This document shows positions 1 through 11,300 of a DNA stretch of 64,000 bases, piece after piece (positions within the stretch are counted from its first letter, which is position 1; each line of letters starts with the position of its first letter). Origin of the DNA: an uncultured Caldilineaceae bacterium (GTDB taxonomy: Bacteria > Chloroflexota > Anaerolineae > Caldilineales > Caldilineaceae); contig CATOTS010000039.1 in assembly GCA_951813625.1 (NCBI GenBank), positions 1 to 64,000 on the forward strand, in the 5' to 3' direction. Position numbers and translations under genes: made by a program. Under the pieces are notes generated by a model. The model did no database searches. It was given only the letters and a program-made list of their open reading frames with translations, and had not been told where the DNA came from.

Positions 1-2240
1 AGCACGTTCTGCATCTGCTGGCGCATCGCCCGCGCGGCCAGCCGCGCCGCATTGCCGCTCACATAGGTCTGCCGGCTCGCCGTCGACGGGCCGCCGTCGG
101 GCGTCACGTCGGTGTCCATCACCGTCACGCGCACCTTGTCGAACGGCAGACCCAGCTCCTGCGCCGTACAGGCCGCCAGCACGCCCACCAGATTCTGCCC
201 CATCTCCGCGCTGCTCGTGCGGATCGCCGCGGTCCCGTCGGCGAAGACCTCGACCTCCGCTTCGGCCTTGTCCGGCGCGCCCCCGCCCAGCCCGGTGTTC
301 TTGTAGCCGGCCGCAATGCCCCAGGCGCAGCGCTTGCTGCCCTTCTGCCAGGCGCGCCACGGGCTGTCGGACGGTGCACTGCCATTGTCCGGCGGCCGCC
401 TGACCTCCGCCTCAACCTTGTCGAAACATTCGAGCATCCCCACGCTCTCGCGCAGCGCCTGGCCCGTCGCGGTTGTCGTGCCGACGCGCATCACATTCTT
501 GCGCCGCAGCTCGGTCGGGTCCATCCCCAGCTCCGCCGCCAGGATGTCCAAGTTGCTCTCGATTGCAAAGGCCGACTGCGTTACGCCGAAACCGCGGAAC
601 GCGCCGCTCGGCGCGTTGTTGGTGTACATCGCGTAGCAGTCGATTTTGGCGTACGGCATCGTGTATGGGCCGGTCGCGTGCGTGGTCGCGCGCGTCATCA
701 CCTTCTCGCCCAGGCTCGCGTACGCGCCGCTGTCGCCGTACAGCTCCGCCTCCACCGCCACCAGGCTGCCATCGCGCCTGGCCCCGGTCTTGATGCGGAT
801 GATGGTGGCATGACGTTTGGGGTGGAAGATGAGGCTCTCCTGCCGGCTGTAGAGGACCTTGACCGGGCGGCCGGTCACCTGCGCCGCCAGCGCGGCGTGA
901 ATCTGCCCGGCGATGTCCTCCTTGCCGCCGAACCCGCCGCCCATCAGCGTGCCGATCACCCGCACCGCTTCGTCTTCGAGGCCCAGGCTCTTCGCCACCT
1001 GCCGCCGGTCGCTGTACGGGATCTGGCTGCCCACGTACACCGTCAGCTTCGCGTAGGCCTCGCCCGGCTGCGGTGTGCCCTCCAGGTTCCCTCCGCGGCC
1101 GTCGGACGCCGTTGCAACGTACCCCGCCGGTACCGCCACCGCGCACTCAGGCTCCAGGAAGGCATGCTCGGTCATCGGCGTGCGGTAGGTGCGCTCCACG
1201 ATCACGTCGGCCTCGGCGAAGCCCCGCTCGACCTCGCCTTGACGCACCTTGATGTGCTTGATCAGGTTCCCGCCGGCGCGGTCCGGGTGCAGCTGCGGCG
1301 CATCCGGCTGCAAGGCATCGCGCGGGTCCGTCACCGCCTCCAGCACCTCGTACTCCACCTCGATCAGCGCCAGCGCCTGCCGCGCGATCTCCGCCGTTTC
1401 CGCCGCCACCAGCGCAATTGCATCGCCCACATAGCGCGCCGGATACGCGCCTCCGGCGAAGACCGGCCAGTCGTTCTCCACCAGGCCGTGGCGCGGGTCG
1501 CCGGGCACGTCGGCGTGTGTCAGCACCGCGTGCACGCCCGCCAGCGCGCGCGCCCTCTCCGTGTCGATCCTGCCGATGCGCGCGTGCGGATGTTCGCTGC
1601 GCAGCGTCGCCCCGAAGAGCATCCCTTCGAAATTGTAGTCGTCGGTGTACAGCGCCGCGCCGGTCACCTTATCGACCGCGTCCGGCCGTTCGTACGGCCG
1701 CCCGATCTGCGACAGCGGCTCCATCACCTCCGGCAGCTCCGCCTCCACCATCCGGCCCGTGCGCATAAAGACGCCGGCCGCCTTCACCGAGCTGATGATC
1801 GCCTGGTAGCCCGTGCAGCGGCAGTAGGTATCTTTCAAACACTCCTTGATCTCAACCTCGCTCGGCTCCGGGTTCTCGTCCAGCAGCGTCTTCGCCTGCA
1901 TGATGAAACCGGGCGTGCAGAACCCGCACTGCGTCGCCCCGTGCTCGACAAAAGCCGACTGCAGCGGGTGCAATTCCAGCGCGTCGTCCTCCTGCTGTGT
2001 CTGCGCCAGCCCCTCGATCGTCAGCACATCCGCCCCCTGCGCCTTGAACGCCGGGTAGATGCACGAATCGACCGATTGGCCGTTGACAATCACCGTGCAG
2101 CAGCCGCATTCGGCCTCATCACATCCGATCTTCGTGCCTGTCAACCCCAGGTCATAGCGCAGGACCTCAGCCAGGTAGCGGCTGGGCGCCACGTCGAGGA
2201 CCTGCTTCTTGCCATTCACAATCAGGGAAAGTTGTGTCAC
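1..2240 (-). CDS. Xanthine dehydrogenase-like molybdenum hydroxylase, fused 2Fe-2S and Mo-binding subunit (partial, 3' end beyond window)
   Basis: Oxidises a purine or related N-heterocycle/aldehyde using molybdopterin and two 2Fe-2S clusters, handing electrons to the FAD subunit encoded upstream. I translated the minus strand from a GTG at 2240; it stays open for about 746 codons to the window edge. Residues 1-75 form a plant-type ferredoxin domain (Cys40, Cys45, Cys48, Cys60). The next domain carries CGFC (Cys104, Cys107) and CRC (Cys139, Cys141). The Mo-binding part follows without a break, with MGGGFGGKE and GAFRGFGVTQ. The latter is xanthine-dehydrogenase-like and unlike the CO-dehydrogenase loop. 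Fusion of Fe-S and Mo parts in one chain is the E. coli YgfN/XdhD layout. Substrate and selenium dependence cannot be read here. The plus strand also holds a long open frame (678-2351), a shadow of this GC-rich gene. Confidence 0.9.
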   Translation of the reverse strand, partial: MTQLSLIVNGKKQVLDVAPSRYLAEVLRYDLGLTGTKIGCDEAECGCCTVIVNGQSVDSCIYPAFKAQGADVLTIEGLAQTQQEDDALELHPLQSAFVEHGATQCGFCTPGFIMQAKTLLDENPEPSEVEIKECLKDTYCRCTGYQAIISSVKAAGVFMRTGRMVEAELPEVMEPLSQIGRPYERPDAVDKVTGAALYTDDYNFEGMLFGATLRSEHPHARIGRIDTERARALAGVHAVLTHADVPGDPRHGLVENDWPVFAGGAYPARYVGDAIALVAAETAEIARQALALIEVEYEVLEAVTDPRDALQPDAPQLHPDRAGGNLIKHIKVRQGEVERGFAEADVIVERTYRTPMTEHAFLEPECAVAVPAGYVATASDGRGGNLEGTPQPGEAYAKLTVYVGSQIPYSDRRQVAKSLGLEDEAVRVIGTLMGGGFGGKEDIAGQIHAALAAQVTGRPVKVLYSRQESLIFHPKRHATIIRIKTGARRDGSLVAVEAELYGDSGAYASLGEKVMTRATTHATGPYTMPYAKIDCYAMYTNNAPSGAFRGFGVTQSAFAIESNLDILAAELGMDPTELRRKNVMRVGTTTATGQALRESVGMLECFDKVEAEVRRPPDNGSAPSDSPWRAWQKGSKRCAWGIAAGYKNTGLGGGAPDKAEAEVEVFADGTAAIRTSSAEMGQNLVGVLAACTAQELGLPFDKVRVTVMDTDVTPDGGPSTASRQTYVSGNAARLAARAMRQQMQNV

Positions 2241-2301
2241 AAGTGTGCTCCTGTTGGCATAAACACCGGTGGCGGCCGGCAGGCGGTCGCGGCAAACACA
2301 G

Positions 2302-3105
2302 TCAAAGATGGTTCAGATACAGCTGTGGATCGTTCAGAAACCCGCGCGTGACGCTCACGTGCTCCAGCGTCTCCCAGTCGACCGCCTGCGGCGGCGACCG
2401 GTCGAAATCCAGGATCGTCGCGCCGGGGTACGCCATCAGGATCGGCGAGTGGGTCGCGATGATGAACTGCGCTTTGAGCGCCACCATCTCCTTCAGCAGC
2501 GCCAGCAAGCCCACTTGGCGCAGCGGCGAGAGCGGCGCTTCCGGCTCGTCCAGCAGGTAGAGGCCGTCCGGCGCGAAGCGGGCCTGAAACAGCGCCAGGA
2601 ACGCCTCACCGTGCGAGCGGCCATCCAGCCCGGCCCCGTAGCGCTCCTTGATCGCAGCCAGCTGGCCGGCGTACGGCATCTTCGCCAGCCCCTTGGCGAA
2701 CTCGGAGCGGCCTTCATATTCGGCGTCGACGCCGGCCATCTCCGCCTGCAGCTCCGCCTCCATCTGCGCCATGCGCTTGGCAAAGCCGAAAAAGTCCTCC
2801 GCCCGCAGGTAAAATCCCCGCCCCGTGCGTTTTTTCCAGACCAGCCGCAGATGCCTCGAAAGCTGCCGCACATCGGCCAGCGAGGGATCGCGTTCCGCCT
2901 CTTCCGCGCCCACCGTTGGCAGCCCCACGCCCGTGGCAATCGCCTCCAGAAAGGTCGACTTCCCGCTGCCGTTCTCGCCGACAAGGATCGTCACCGGCGC
3001 TTCGAAGCGAACCTGCTCCAGCTGCGCGATGACCGGTACATTGTAAGGAAATCTCTCCTCCTGCGGAAAGGAGGGCCGTTTCTCAACTGAGGCGAGGTGA
3101 ATCAT
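2302..3105 (-). CDS. AAA/ABC-like predicted ATPase (COG3910 type)
   Basis: A 267-residue soluble ATPase. Walker A is GENGSGKST (43-51); a signature-like SHGE lies at 164-167, Walker B LLDEPEA near 184-190 and a switch THSP at 219-222. This order matches the COG3910 family of stand-alone predicted ATPases related to SMC/ABC heads, whose cellular role is unknown. It sits between the FAD subunit and Fe-S/Mo subunit genes of the molybdenum hydroxylase on the same strand, about 60 to 110 bp from each, so it is probably co-transcribed with them. That position is unusual for this enzyme class. It might be a cofactor-insertion helper or simply an insertion into the operon; the sequence does not tell. 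Confidence 0.85.
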   Translation of the reverse strand: MIHLASVEKRPSFPQEERFPYNVPVIAQLEQVRFEAPVTILVGENGSGKSTFLEAIATGVGLPTVGAEEAERDPSLADVRQLSRHLRLVWKKRTGRGFYLRAEDFFGFAKRMAQMEAELQAEMAGVDAEYEGRSEFAKGLAKMPYAGQLAAIKERYGAGLDGRSHGEAFLALFQARFAPDGLYLLDEPEAPLSPLRQVGLLALLKEMVALKAQFIIATHSPILMAYPGATILDFDRSPPQAVDWETLEHVSVTRGFLNDPQLYLNHL

Positions 3106-3211
3106 TTCAACATCAGGGGTCAGGGGCTAGGGGCTACAGGTCAGGGATTAGGGAACACCAGTCTCGACGCGAGCGATGGTCTTGTCGTTGAAGTTCCTAT
3201 CTCCTAATCCC

Positions 3212-4114
3212 TCACCCCGGCCGTGAACGCGCCCGCTCAACTGCGGTGCGCAGCACCCGGCGCAGCAGCACGCCGATCATCTCGCGGCGATAGTCCTGCG
3301 AGGCGCGGTACTTGCTCGTACGCAGCCTTGCCTGCGCCTGCGCAGCGTCGACCGTTGCCTCCACCGCCGCCTCGTCAAATTTCTCGGCCGCGGTCAACGC
3401 CGCCTCCGCGTCGGCTGCGCGGAACGGGATCGGGCCGGCGGGGCCGATTGCGATCGCGGCCTCCTCGACCCGGCGCAGCGTTTCATCCAACCGCACCCTC
3501 GCCGCAATGCCCAAAATCGGCAGCGCCACCCCCTGCGGCCGCATGATGCGGTCGAACGCGTTGCCCTCACGCGCCGCGACCGGTCGAAAGCGGAACGCGT
3601 GCAGCATCTGGTCCGGCGCCAGCCGGTTGCGTCCGGGTCCTTCGAAGATTGAAAGCAGCGGCTGCCACGAATGATGGACGTCCCGCCCGCTGTGCCCGGC
3701 CACCTCCACCTCCGCCTCCAGCGCCAGCAGACCGATCGTTCCGTCCGCCGCCGGCAGCGCGTGCGCGACGTTGCCGCCCAGCGTGGCCACGTTGCGCACC
3801 TGCGGCCCGCCGATCACGCCGCAGCTTTCGGTCAGGCAGGCTGCGTGCCGGCGCAAGAGTGGGCTGCTCTCGATCTGCGTGTGTGTGATGCCCGCGCCCA
3901 GCACGATCCAGCCATTGTCCTGCGCAATGCGGTCGATGCCCGCGATCTTCGTCACATCCACCAGCACATCGACCGGCGCCGCGTCTTCCGCTTCCATATC
4001 CAGGATGAGATCAGTCCCGCCGGCGATGATGCGCGCCTTCTCCTTGTGCGCGTGCAGCAGCGACAGCGCCTCCGCAACCGTCTTCGGCGTATGATACGCC
4101 CGCCACCTCTGCAT
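3212..4114 (-). CDS. FAD-binding subunit of the xanthine dehydrogenase-like hydroxylase
   Basis: A 300-residue medium (FAD) subunit that relays electrons from the Fe-S clusters of the downstream fusion subunit. The CoxM/XdhB/YgfM fold is shown by the AGGTDL FAD-binding motif near residue 38 and by GGPQVRNVATLGGN near 110, followed by ALEAEVEVAG. A longer frame opens at 4270, but its extra 52 residues run through the promoter region and a repeat border. The ATG at 4114, 7-10 bases after GGGGA and about 30 bases after an extended -10 box, fits the family start. It is the first gene of a minus-strand operon with the ATPase and the Fe-S/Mo subunit. Confidence 0.88.
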   Translation of the reverse strand: MQRWRAYHTPKTVAEALSLLHAHKEKARIIAGGTDLILDMEAEDAAPVDVLVDVTKIAGIDRIAQDNGWIVLGAGITHTQIESSPLLRRHAACLTESCGVIGGPQVRNVATLGGNVAHALPAADGTIGLLALEAEVEVAGHSGRDVHHSWQPLLSIFEGPGRNRLAPDQMLHAFRFRPVAAREGNAFDRIMRPQGVALPILGIAARVRLDETLRRVEEAAIAIGPAGPIPFRAADAEAALTAAEKFDEAAVEATVDAAQAQARLRTSKYRASQDYRREMIGVLLRRVLRTAVERARSRPG

Positions 4115-4142
4115 AGTCCCCTTCCCTGCGAACGGAAAAAAT

Positions 4143-4160
4143 ATCAACGAGTATAGCACA
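4143..4160 (-). promoter_or_regulatory. Putative extended -10 promoter of the molybdenum hydroxylase operon
   Basis: Read on the minus strand the sequence is TGTGCTATACT, an extended -10 (TGnTATACT) with its hexamer at 4150-4155. It would start RNA about 30 bases before the ATG at 4114. No good -35 hexamer is visible at 17 bp, as is usual for extended -10 promoters. Confidence 0.5.
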
Positions 4161-4311
4161 GCAGGACAGGATCGGGGAATCGCACCGACGGCGGGGGAAT
4201 GCAGACCAAAAGTGGGGCACAAATATGTATACAATGGGTACAATGGAGTCATGGACATTCCACGCTCCATGCTCTGGCAGAGTGGAGGAATAGGCTTTTC
4301 TGTATCCTCTT

Positions 4312-4440
4312 GGACGGTCGGGCCTGCGGCCCTCCCTTGTGCGGGGGGACTCCCCCCGCAACGCCCCCCTGATACCCCTCCACACGCCGCCAGGTGTGGG
4401 TTCTAATGCAGCCCTGCGCAACCGGCGGCCCAATGCGCCG
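4312..4440 (+). repeat. Double-hairpin dispersed repeat, copy A
   Basis: The core of about 61 bp starts GGACGGTCGGGCC and ends CGCCCCCCTGA. It contains two strong hairpins: GGGCC-TGC-GGCCC and GCGGGGGG-ACT-CCCCCCGC. In this copy the similarity continues about 70 bp further through CCAGGTGTGG and GCCCTGCGCAACCGGCG. Other copies lie at 4491, 17353, 19396(-), 52675(-) and 52918(-). Confidence 0.9.
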
Positions 4441-4490
4441 CTCCCGGCAGTTCCTGGCAACTGGCCACTGACAACTGGCAACTGCAGTTT

Positions 4491-4619
4491 GGACGGTCGG
4501 GCCTGCGGCCCTCCCTTGTGCGGGGGGACTCCCCCCGCAACGCCCCCCTGACACCCCTCCACACGCCGCTAGGTGTGGCTTCTAATGCTGCCCTGCGCAA
4601 CCGGCGACCCAACGCCCCG
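4491..4619 (+). repeat. Double-hairpin dispersed repeat, copy B
   Basis: Direct copy of the element at 4312, including the extension CACACGCCGC(T)AGGTGTGG and GCCCTGCGCAACCGGCG. The two copies differ at a handful of positions and lie 179 bp apart, so they form a short tandem pair. Confidence 0.9.
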
Positions 4620-5354
4620 CGACCGTGCGTGCGCGTCGCCAGCGTGTCGCCAACGCCAGCGTGCCCAGCGACCGTGTCTGCGCGAAAGCCGCTGAGGGCA
4701 TGCCCAGGTACCCGACGCCACCGTGCTGCCAGGTTCGGCGGGCGCAATGCGTGCGGAGTGCAGCCAAGACCGGGGCAGAAGCAAGAGATGCGATAACCGT
4801 CTCGACTGAAACACTGTCAAAATCAGGGAGACCCGTTCGCAGCGTTCAATGATTGAAATCGGATTTGACAGGCTCCGTGTACAGACCATATACTGTGGGT
4901 ACCCCTTCCATATTTACTACATTTTGACTTATTTTTCTCTTCACACGGTTGCCGTCAGAAGTTCATTTCACACTTTGTGAATCACATGAGACGAGTTGCC
5001 GGTCACAAATCCCCCCTTCGCCTTTCGGGACATGGTCTTGAGGGGGGGGGGGTGCTTACTCTCCCGCCCGGGAGAGCATGACCATCGCGGCGGAAGCCGC
5101 CCTATCTCTTTACAATTCAGCTAACAGCAATTGCCGGGTCGAAGCCGGTTTGACGCGCGCTGCCGAATCTGCAGCGTTACAGAAATGTAAGTAGAGGCCC
5201 GCGGCCGCGTTTTTGACCGCGGGCATTGGTTCTACGTTTGGCAACAATTGTGTCCTGAATCATTTCGGCCCAGGATTCAATTAGCCGGGCGAGGGCGTGT
5301 TCGACTGCAGATGGCGGAAGGGAATCCGCCATCGAACAAGAGGAATGAGCTGGT

Positions 5355-8300
5355 TTGGCAGTGAAGCGCATCTCTTCGTTTTCCAAAATCCTCTTCGCCT
5401 GGCTGGCGGCGGCGCTGCTGACGGTATGCCTTGCGCTGCTGTCGGCAGTGGACGATGCGTCGGCGCAGGAGGACGTGAAGGCGATCCACAACCTGGCGCT
5501 GGAGAGCACGGAGCCCGGCGAGCTCGAGATAACCTGGGACGTGCCGACGGAGACGCCGGTAGACTACCGCGTGAGCTGGGCGCGTGTCGGCGATAACTTC
5601 AAGACGTGGACCGACCTTTCGGGCAACGCCTTCCCCACGACCAATTCCTATACGGTCAGCGGCCTGGACGAAGGCGTGCGCTACAAGGTGCAGGTGCGCG
5701 CCCGCTACCAGGGGACCGGCGACGGCCGGCCGGGGGCCTGGAGCGAGCAGGTTGAGGCGGACATAGCGGCATCGCCGACAGCGACACCGACGCATACGCC
5801 GACATTCACTGCTACGCCGACGTTTACGGCGACACCGACTGACACGCCGACGGCCACGCCCACGTTTACGGCCACGCCGACCGCCACGGCGACACCGACT
5901 GATACCCCGACAGCAACTCCGACTGCAACAGCGACGGCCACGCCCACGGCGACACCGACTGATACCCCGACAGCAACTCCGACTGCAACAGCGACGGCCA
6001 CGCCCACGGCGACACCGACTGATACCCCGACAGCAACTCCGACGTTTACGGCCACGCCGACTGATACGCCGACTGCAACTCCGACACCGACCGATACCCC
6101 CACGGCGACTGCGACGCCAACGCCCGGCGACGACCGCTCGATCGCTGCGGTACGGCTGGTGAGCAGCCAGGCCGGCGTGCTGGAGGTGACGTGGGATGCG
6201 CCGGAGGAGACGCCGGTGGACTACCGGCTTAGCTGGGCGCGGACGGACGAGGGCTTCAAGACGTGGACGGACAGTTCCGGCAACGCCTTCCCCGCGACAA
6301 ACTCGTATACAATAACCGGTCTGGACGAGGGCCAGCGCTACAAGGTGAAGGTGCGGGCGCGTTTTGGCGACGGTTCAGGCGACTGGAGCGAGATTGTGCG
6401 GGCTGACGTTGCCTCTGCGGCGACGGACACGCCTACGCCGACGGAGACGTCAACTGCGACGCCGACGGATACGCCGACCGCGACACCGACACCCACGGCC
6501 ACGGTTGAGGGCAACAGCGCGGCCACGGACAGGGAGGCGCTGGTCGCGCTCTACAACGCAACGGACGGCGCGAACTGGAGGGTCGACGACAACTGGCTGA
6601 GCCAGGAGCCGCTGGGGACCTGGTCCGGGGTCACCACCGACGCCAATGGCCGGGTGACGGGGCTGGCGTTGATGGGCAATGAGTTGAGCGGGTCGATTCC
6701 AAGCGAGCTGGGCGACCTCGACCAACTGCAGAGCCTGCAGCTCTACAACAACCAGCTGACGGGAACGCTTCCAGCCGCGCTGGGGAATCTCAACAGTCTG
6801 CAGGAACTGCACTTCAGCAACACACGGTTGAGCGGGTCGATTCCAAGCGAACTGGGTGAACTCGACAACTTGGAAAGGCTGTACCTATACGACAGCCAGT
6901 TTAGCGGGTGGATTCCGGCTGCGTTGGGCAATCTCGAAAACCTGGAAGAGTTGGACCTGAGCCACAACCAGTTAAGCGGGTCGATTCCAGCAGAGCTGGG
7001 CGATCTCGGCGCACTGGAAGAGTTGAGCCTCCAGGGCAACCAGTTGACGGGGACGATACCGAGCGAGTTGGGCGACCTCGACAATCTCAAGGGCTTGTAT
7101 CTGAACCACAACGAGTTGACGGGTTCGATTCCAGTTGAACTCGGCGACCTCGACGACCTGGAGTTTCTGGATCTCCAGTACAACCAGCTGAGCGGGTCGA
7201 TTCCAGCCGAGTTGGGCAATCTCGAAGACCTGGAAGATCTGCTCCTGATGCGCAATCAGCTGACGGGGTCGATTCCAGTCGAGTTGGGTGATCTCGGCGC
7301 GCTGGTGAGGCTGGGCCTCAACCACAACGTGTTGAGTGGGACGATTCCAAGCGAACTGGGCAATCTTGCGAATCTGGGGATATTTACCGCCGAGCAAAAC
7401 CAGTTGACTGGGCCGCTTCCGGCCGAGCTGGGCAATCTCGACAACCTGGGAACATTGCTTCTCTTCGATAACGTGTTGACGGGGACGATACCAAGCGAAC
7501 TGGGCAACATGGACAGGCTGTCCAATTTGCGCCTCTCCAACAACCAGTTGAGCGGGTCGATTCCGGTCGAACTGGGCGATCTTTCCAAGCTGGAGAGCCT
7601 GTACCTCTCCAACAACCGGTTGACTGGGACGATACCTGCCGAACTTGAAGACCTGGAAGAACTTACGTCACTGTACCTCGCCTCCAACCAGCTGAGCGGC
7701 TGCATTCCTGCGGGCTTGCGGACCGTCCCCAACAACGACTTTGCCTCGCTCAGTCTGCCGTTCTGCGCGGATGCCGCGGCCACGGCGACGCCGACGCCCA
7801 CGCCGACAGCGACGGCCACGGCGACTCCGACTCCGACACCCACGGCCACGGTTGAGGGCAACAGCGCGGCCACGGACAGGGCGGCGCTGGTCGCGCTCTA
7901 CAACGCAACGGACGGCGCCAACTGGACCAACAAGACAAACTGGCTCAGCCAGGAACCGATCGGGACCTGGTACGGGGTCACCAGCGACGCCAACGGCCGC
8001 GTGACGGAATTGAGGCTCGGCGGCAACCAGTTGAATGGGGCAGTTCCAGCGGTTCTGGGCAACCTCGACAAACTGGAAGACCTGTACCTCGACCACAACC
8101 AGCTGAACGGGACAATCCCTGCCGCAATTGGAGACCTCGGTTCTCTCGAGTATTTGAACCTCGCCTCCAACCAGCTGACCGGGACGATTCCTTCCGATCT
8201 GGGCAACCTCGAAAACCTGCTGGCATTGTCTCTGGGCAACAACCCGTTGGGCGGCGGCATCCCTGCGGAACTGGGCGATCTCGACAACCTGCGGATTCTG

Positions 8301-11300
8301 ACTCTAGAGAACAGTCAGTTGAGCGGAAAAGTTCCCGCCTTTCTGGGCAGCCTCGACCACATGCGGCTTCTGGACCTCTCCGCAAACCAGCTTACCGGGC
8401 CGGTCCCTTCCCAACTGGGAGACCTTGACGGCCTGAGACACCTGAACCTCTCCTTTAACACGTTGACCGGGACCATTCCTGCCGCCTTGGGAGGCCTTGA
8501 CGAGCTGGAAAACATGAGTCTCCGCAACAACCAGCTGACCGGTACTATCCCTTCCGAATTGGGCGGCCTTGACAGGTTGAAGTACCTCTATCTCCAGGAC
8601 AACCAGTTGACGGGGACCATCCCGACTGCTCTGGGGGATTTTGCTAACCTGCAGACACTCAATCTAGCCAACAACCAGTTGACCGGAGCCTTCCCGACCT
8701 TTCTGCTCGACATCAGAAGCCTTACCAGCCTATACCTGTCCGGCAACAGTATAAGCGGATGTATTCCTCCACTCGCGGTCAATTTGTTGGAGGGTAACGA
8801 GTTGACAAGCCTGGGCTTGCCCATTTGCGCCACTGCCACGCCGACTGCGACAGCGACGGAAACACCGACCCCCACAGAGACGCCTACGCCAACACCGACA
8901 GCGACGCCTGAAGGATTCACGTCGAGCGGGTCGGGCAGTTCCTCCGACCCCTACATCGTCAGTGACCCGACCGGCGTGACCGCGCATTCGATACTAGACC
9001 ACGTGGCTGACCTGAATCGGCGCGATTCGGTCTACTACCGGTGGGACGTCGGCAACCGCGCCGGTGAGTGGACGATCACGACCGACGCGTCGCCGAACGG
9101 CCACGATTTCGACCTCTACGCTAGGGACAACCAGGGCAGCGGCTGGGACGACCGGGACCGCAGCTTTGACGGGGACGAGGAGGTCACTGTCGACGTGCAG
9201 GCCGGCGGCCACATCGTGGTGCGCGTGCAGAACTACGACGGCGGCGCGCCGAGGGACCTGAAGCTTTCGATCGAGCCGCCTTTGGCGTTTTCTTTGCAGG
9301 TCTCCGATCCAACGGACACGCCGACGGCGACGCCGACTGACACGGCGACGGCTACCGCTACACCAACGCCGACCGACACCGCGACGGCCACACCGACAGC
9401 CACGCCGAGCCTGACCGCGAGTCTTGAAGATGTGCCGGCGAGGCATACGGGTGCGGCATTTAATTTTCGTGTCGCGTTTAGCGAGGCGATCGATACCAGC
9501 GCAGCCGATCTGCGCGACCATGCTCTGCTGGTAACCGGGGGCACGGTGACGGGCGCGGAGCAGGTGGACGGTCGCAGCGACCTGTGGCAGTTCACAGTTG
9601 CGCCGAATGCGGGCGCGGACGTGTGGGTGATTCTGCCGGCGACAAGCCTGTGCAGCGCAGAAGGAAGCATCTGCACCGCCGGCGGCAAGCCGCTGTTCAA
9701 CCGCACTGAAGCGACGGTGCGGGCTACGACGCCGACAGACACGCCGACGCCGACGGACACCCCGACTGCGACGGCGACGGATACGCCCACTGCGACGCCG
9801 ACGGACACCCCGACTGCGACGCCGACGGACACGCCCACTGCGACGCCGACCGATACGCCCACGGCAACGCCGACCGACACGCCCACTGCGACGCCGACCG
9901 ATACGCCCACGGCAACGCCGACCGACACGCCGACTGCGACGGCGACGGATACACCCACTGCGACGGCGACGGATACGCCCACGGCAACGCCGACCGACAC
10001 GCCCACTGCGACTGCGACGCCCGACGATCCGGCCACACAGACAGAGTCGATCACGCCCCTATGGGATTTTGTCGAAGACGTGATTCTCGTCACGTGGGAC
10101 GCGCCGGCCAGCGGCTCGGTCAGCCACTATATTCTTTCGCGCACCCACGAAGAACAGGGCGCGGAGGTCGTCACGACGATTCGGGTTGAGAGCGCGTCAA
10201 CCTCCTACCTGGACAGCGATGTCGATATCGGCAATACCTATGAGTACGCGGTAACGGCCCATTTCAATGCGCCGACGCCGACGGACACACCAACTCCGTC
10301 AGCGACAGCGACTCCGACCGCTACACCGACTCCGACTGCGACGCCCACGGCTGAGGGCGACATCAGTCCGGACAGGGACGCACTGGTCGCGTTATACAAT
10401 GCCACCGACGGTCCCAATTGGACGGATGACGATAACTGGCTCAGTTCCAAGCCGATCGGGACCTGGAACGGCGTGACGACGGACGCGAACGGCCGTGTGA
10501 CCGAGCTGCGTCTTCCGGGCAACCGGTTGTACGGCGCGCTACCGGCTGCGCTGGGCGATCTCGAAGAGTTGAAGCATCTGGACCTCAACGACAACTGGGT
10601 GGTCAGGTATATTCCAACCGCGCTGGAAGATCTTGACAACCTGACCTATCTGGACCTGTCAAGCACTTTTTTGGACGGGTCTATACCGGCCTGGCTGGGC
10701 AATCTCGACAGCCTGAGCCATCTGGACCTGTCAGACAGTTCTTTGGAAGGGTCTATACCGGCCGCGCTGGGCAAGCTCGACAGTCTGACCCATTTGGACC
10801 TCAGCCTCAACAGTCTGAACTATGCGATACCGGTGGCCTTGGGCGACCTCGACAACTTGACCTATCTGGACCTCCAACGGAATTCATTGGATGGCTCGAT
10901 TCCAGCCGCGCTGGGCAATCTCGGCAGTCTGACCTATCTGAACCTGGACCGGAACGACTTAGGCAGATCGATTCCTAGTGCGCTGGGCGACCTCGCCAAC
11001 CTGCAGGAGTTCCACGCGGAATTCAACCAGTTGACCGGTTCGATTCCGCCCGAACTGGGCAGTCTTGCCAATCTGCAAGAGCTGGTACTTGCCCACAACC
11101 GGCTAAGCGGACCGATTCCAACCGAGTTCGGCAGCCTCAGCAACCTGCAAAGGCTCAAACTATCCAGCAACGGGTTGACCGGTTCGATTCCGGCCGAACT
11201 GGGCAGCCTCACCAGCCTGACATATCTGAACCTGATTTTCAATGAGCTGACGGGCACGATTCCGACCGAGCTGACCAACCTCGCCAACCTGACGTATCTG

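Larger units (their letters stand above)
4115..5354. other. Intergenic region with dispersed repeats and no convincing gene
   Basis: About 1.2 kb between two divergently transcribed units. The left half holds the operon promoter and two direct copies of the double-hairpin repeat (4312 and 4491, 179 bp apart), separated by words such as CTGGCAACTGGCCACTGACA. The right half (about 4890-5150) is more AT-rich and carries a run of eleven G (5042-5052), a GC hairpin at 5197-5224 (GCCCGCGG/CCGCGGGC) and presumably the promoter of the giant gene, which I cannot pinpoint. Short frames here lack codon bias or homology that I recognise. Confidence 0.7.

Noticed and set aside
678..2351. 557-codon plus-strand open frame
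   Set aside because: Arg/His/Leu-rich translation without family signals; it is the antisense of the molybdenum hydroxylase gene, whose cofactor motifs are clear on the other strand.
5042..5052. Phase-variable poly-G promoter of the giant gene
   Set aside because: The eleven-G run is about 300 bp upstream of the start and not between recognisable -35/-10 boxes; no evidence of switching.
9233..10093. 286-codon minus-strand frame rich in Val-Gly-Val
   Set aside because: Antisense of the Thr-Pro linker repeats; repeat-driven openness only.
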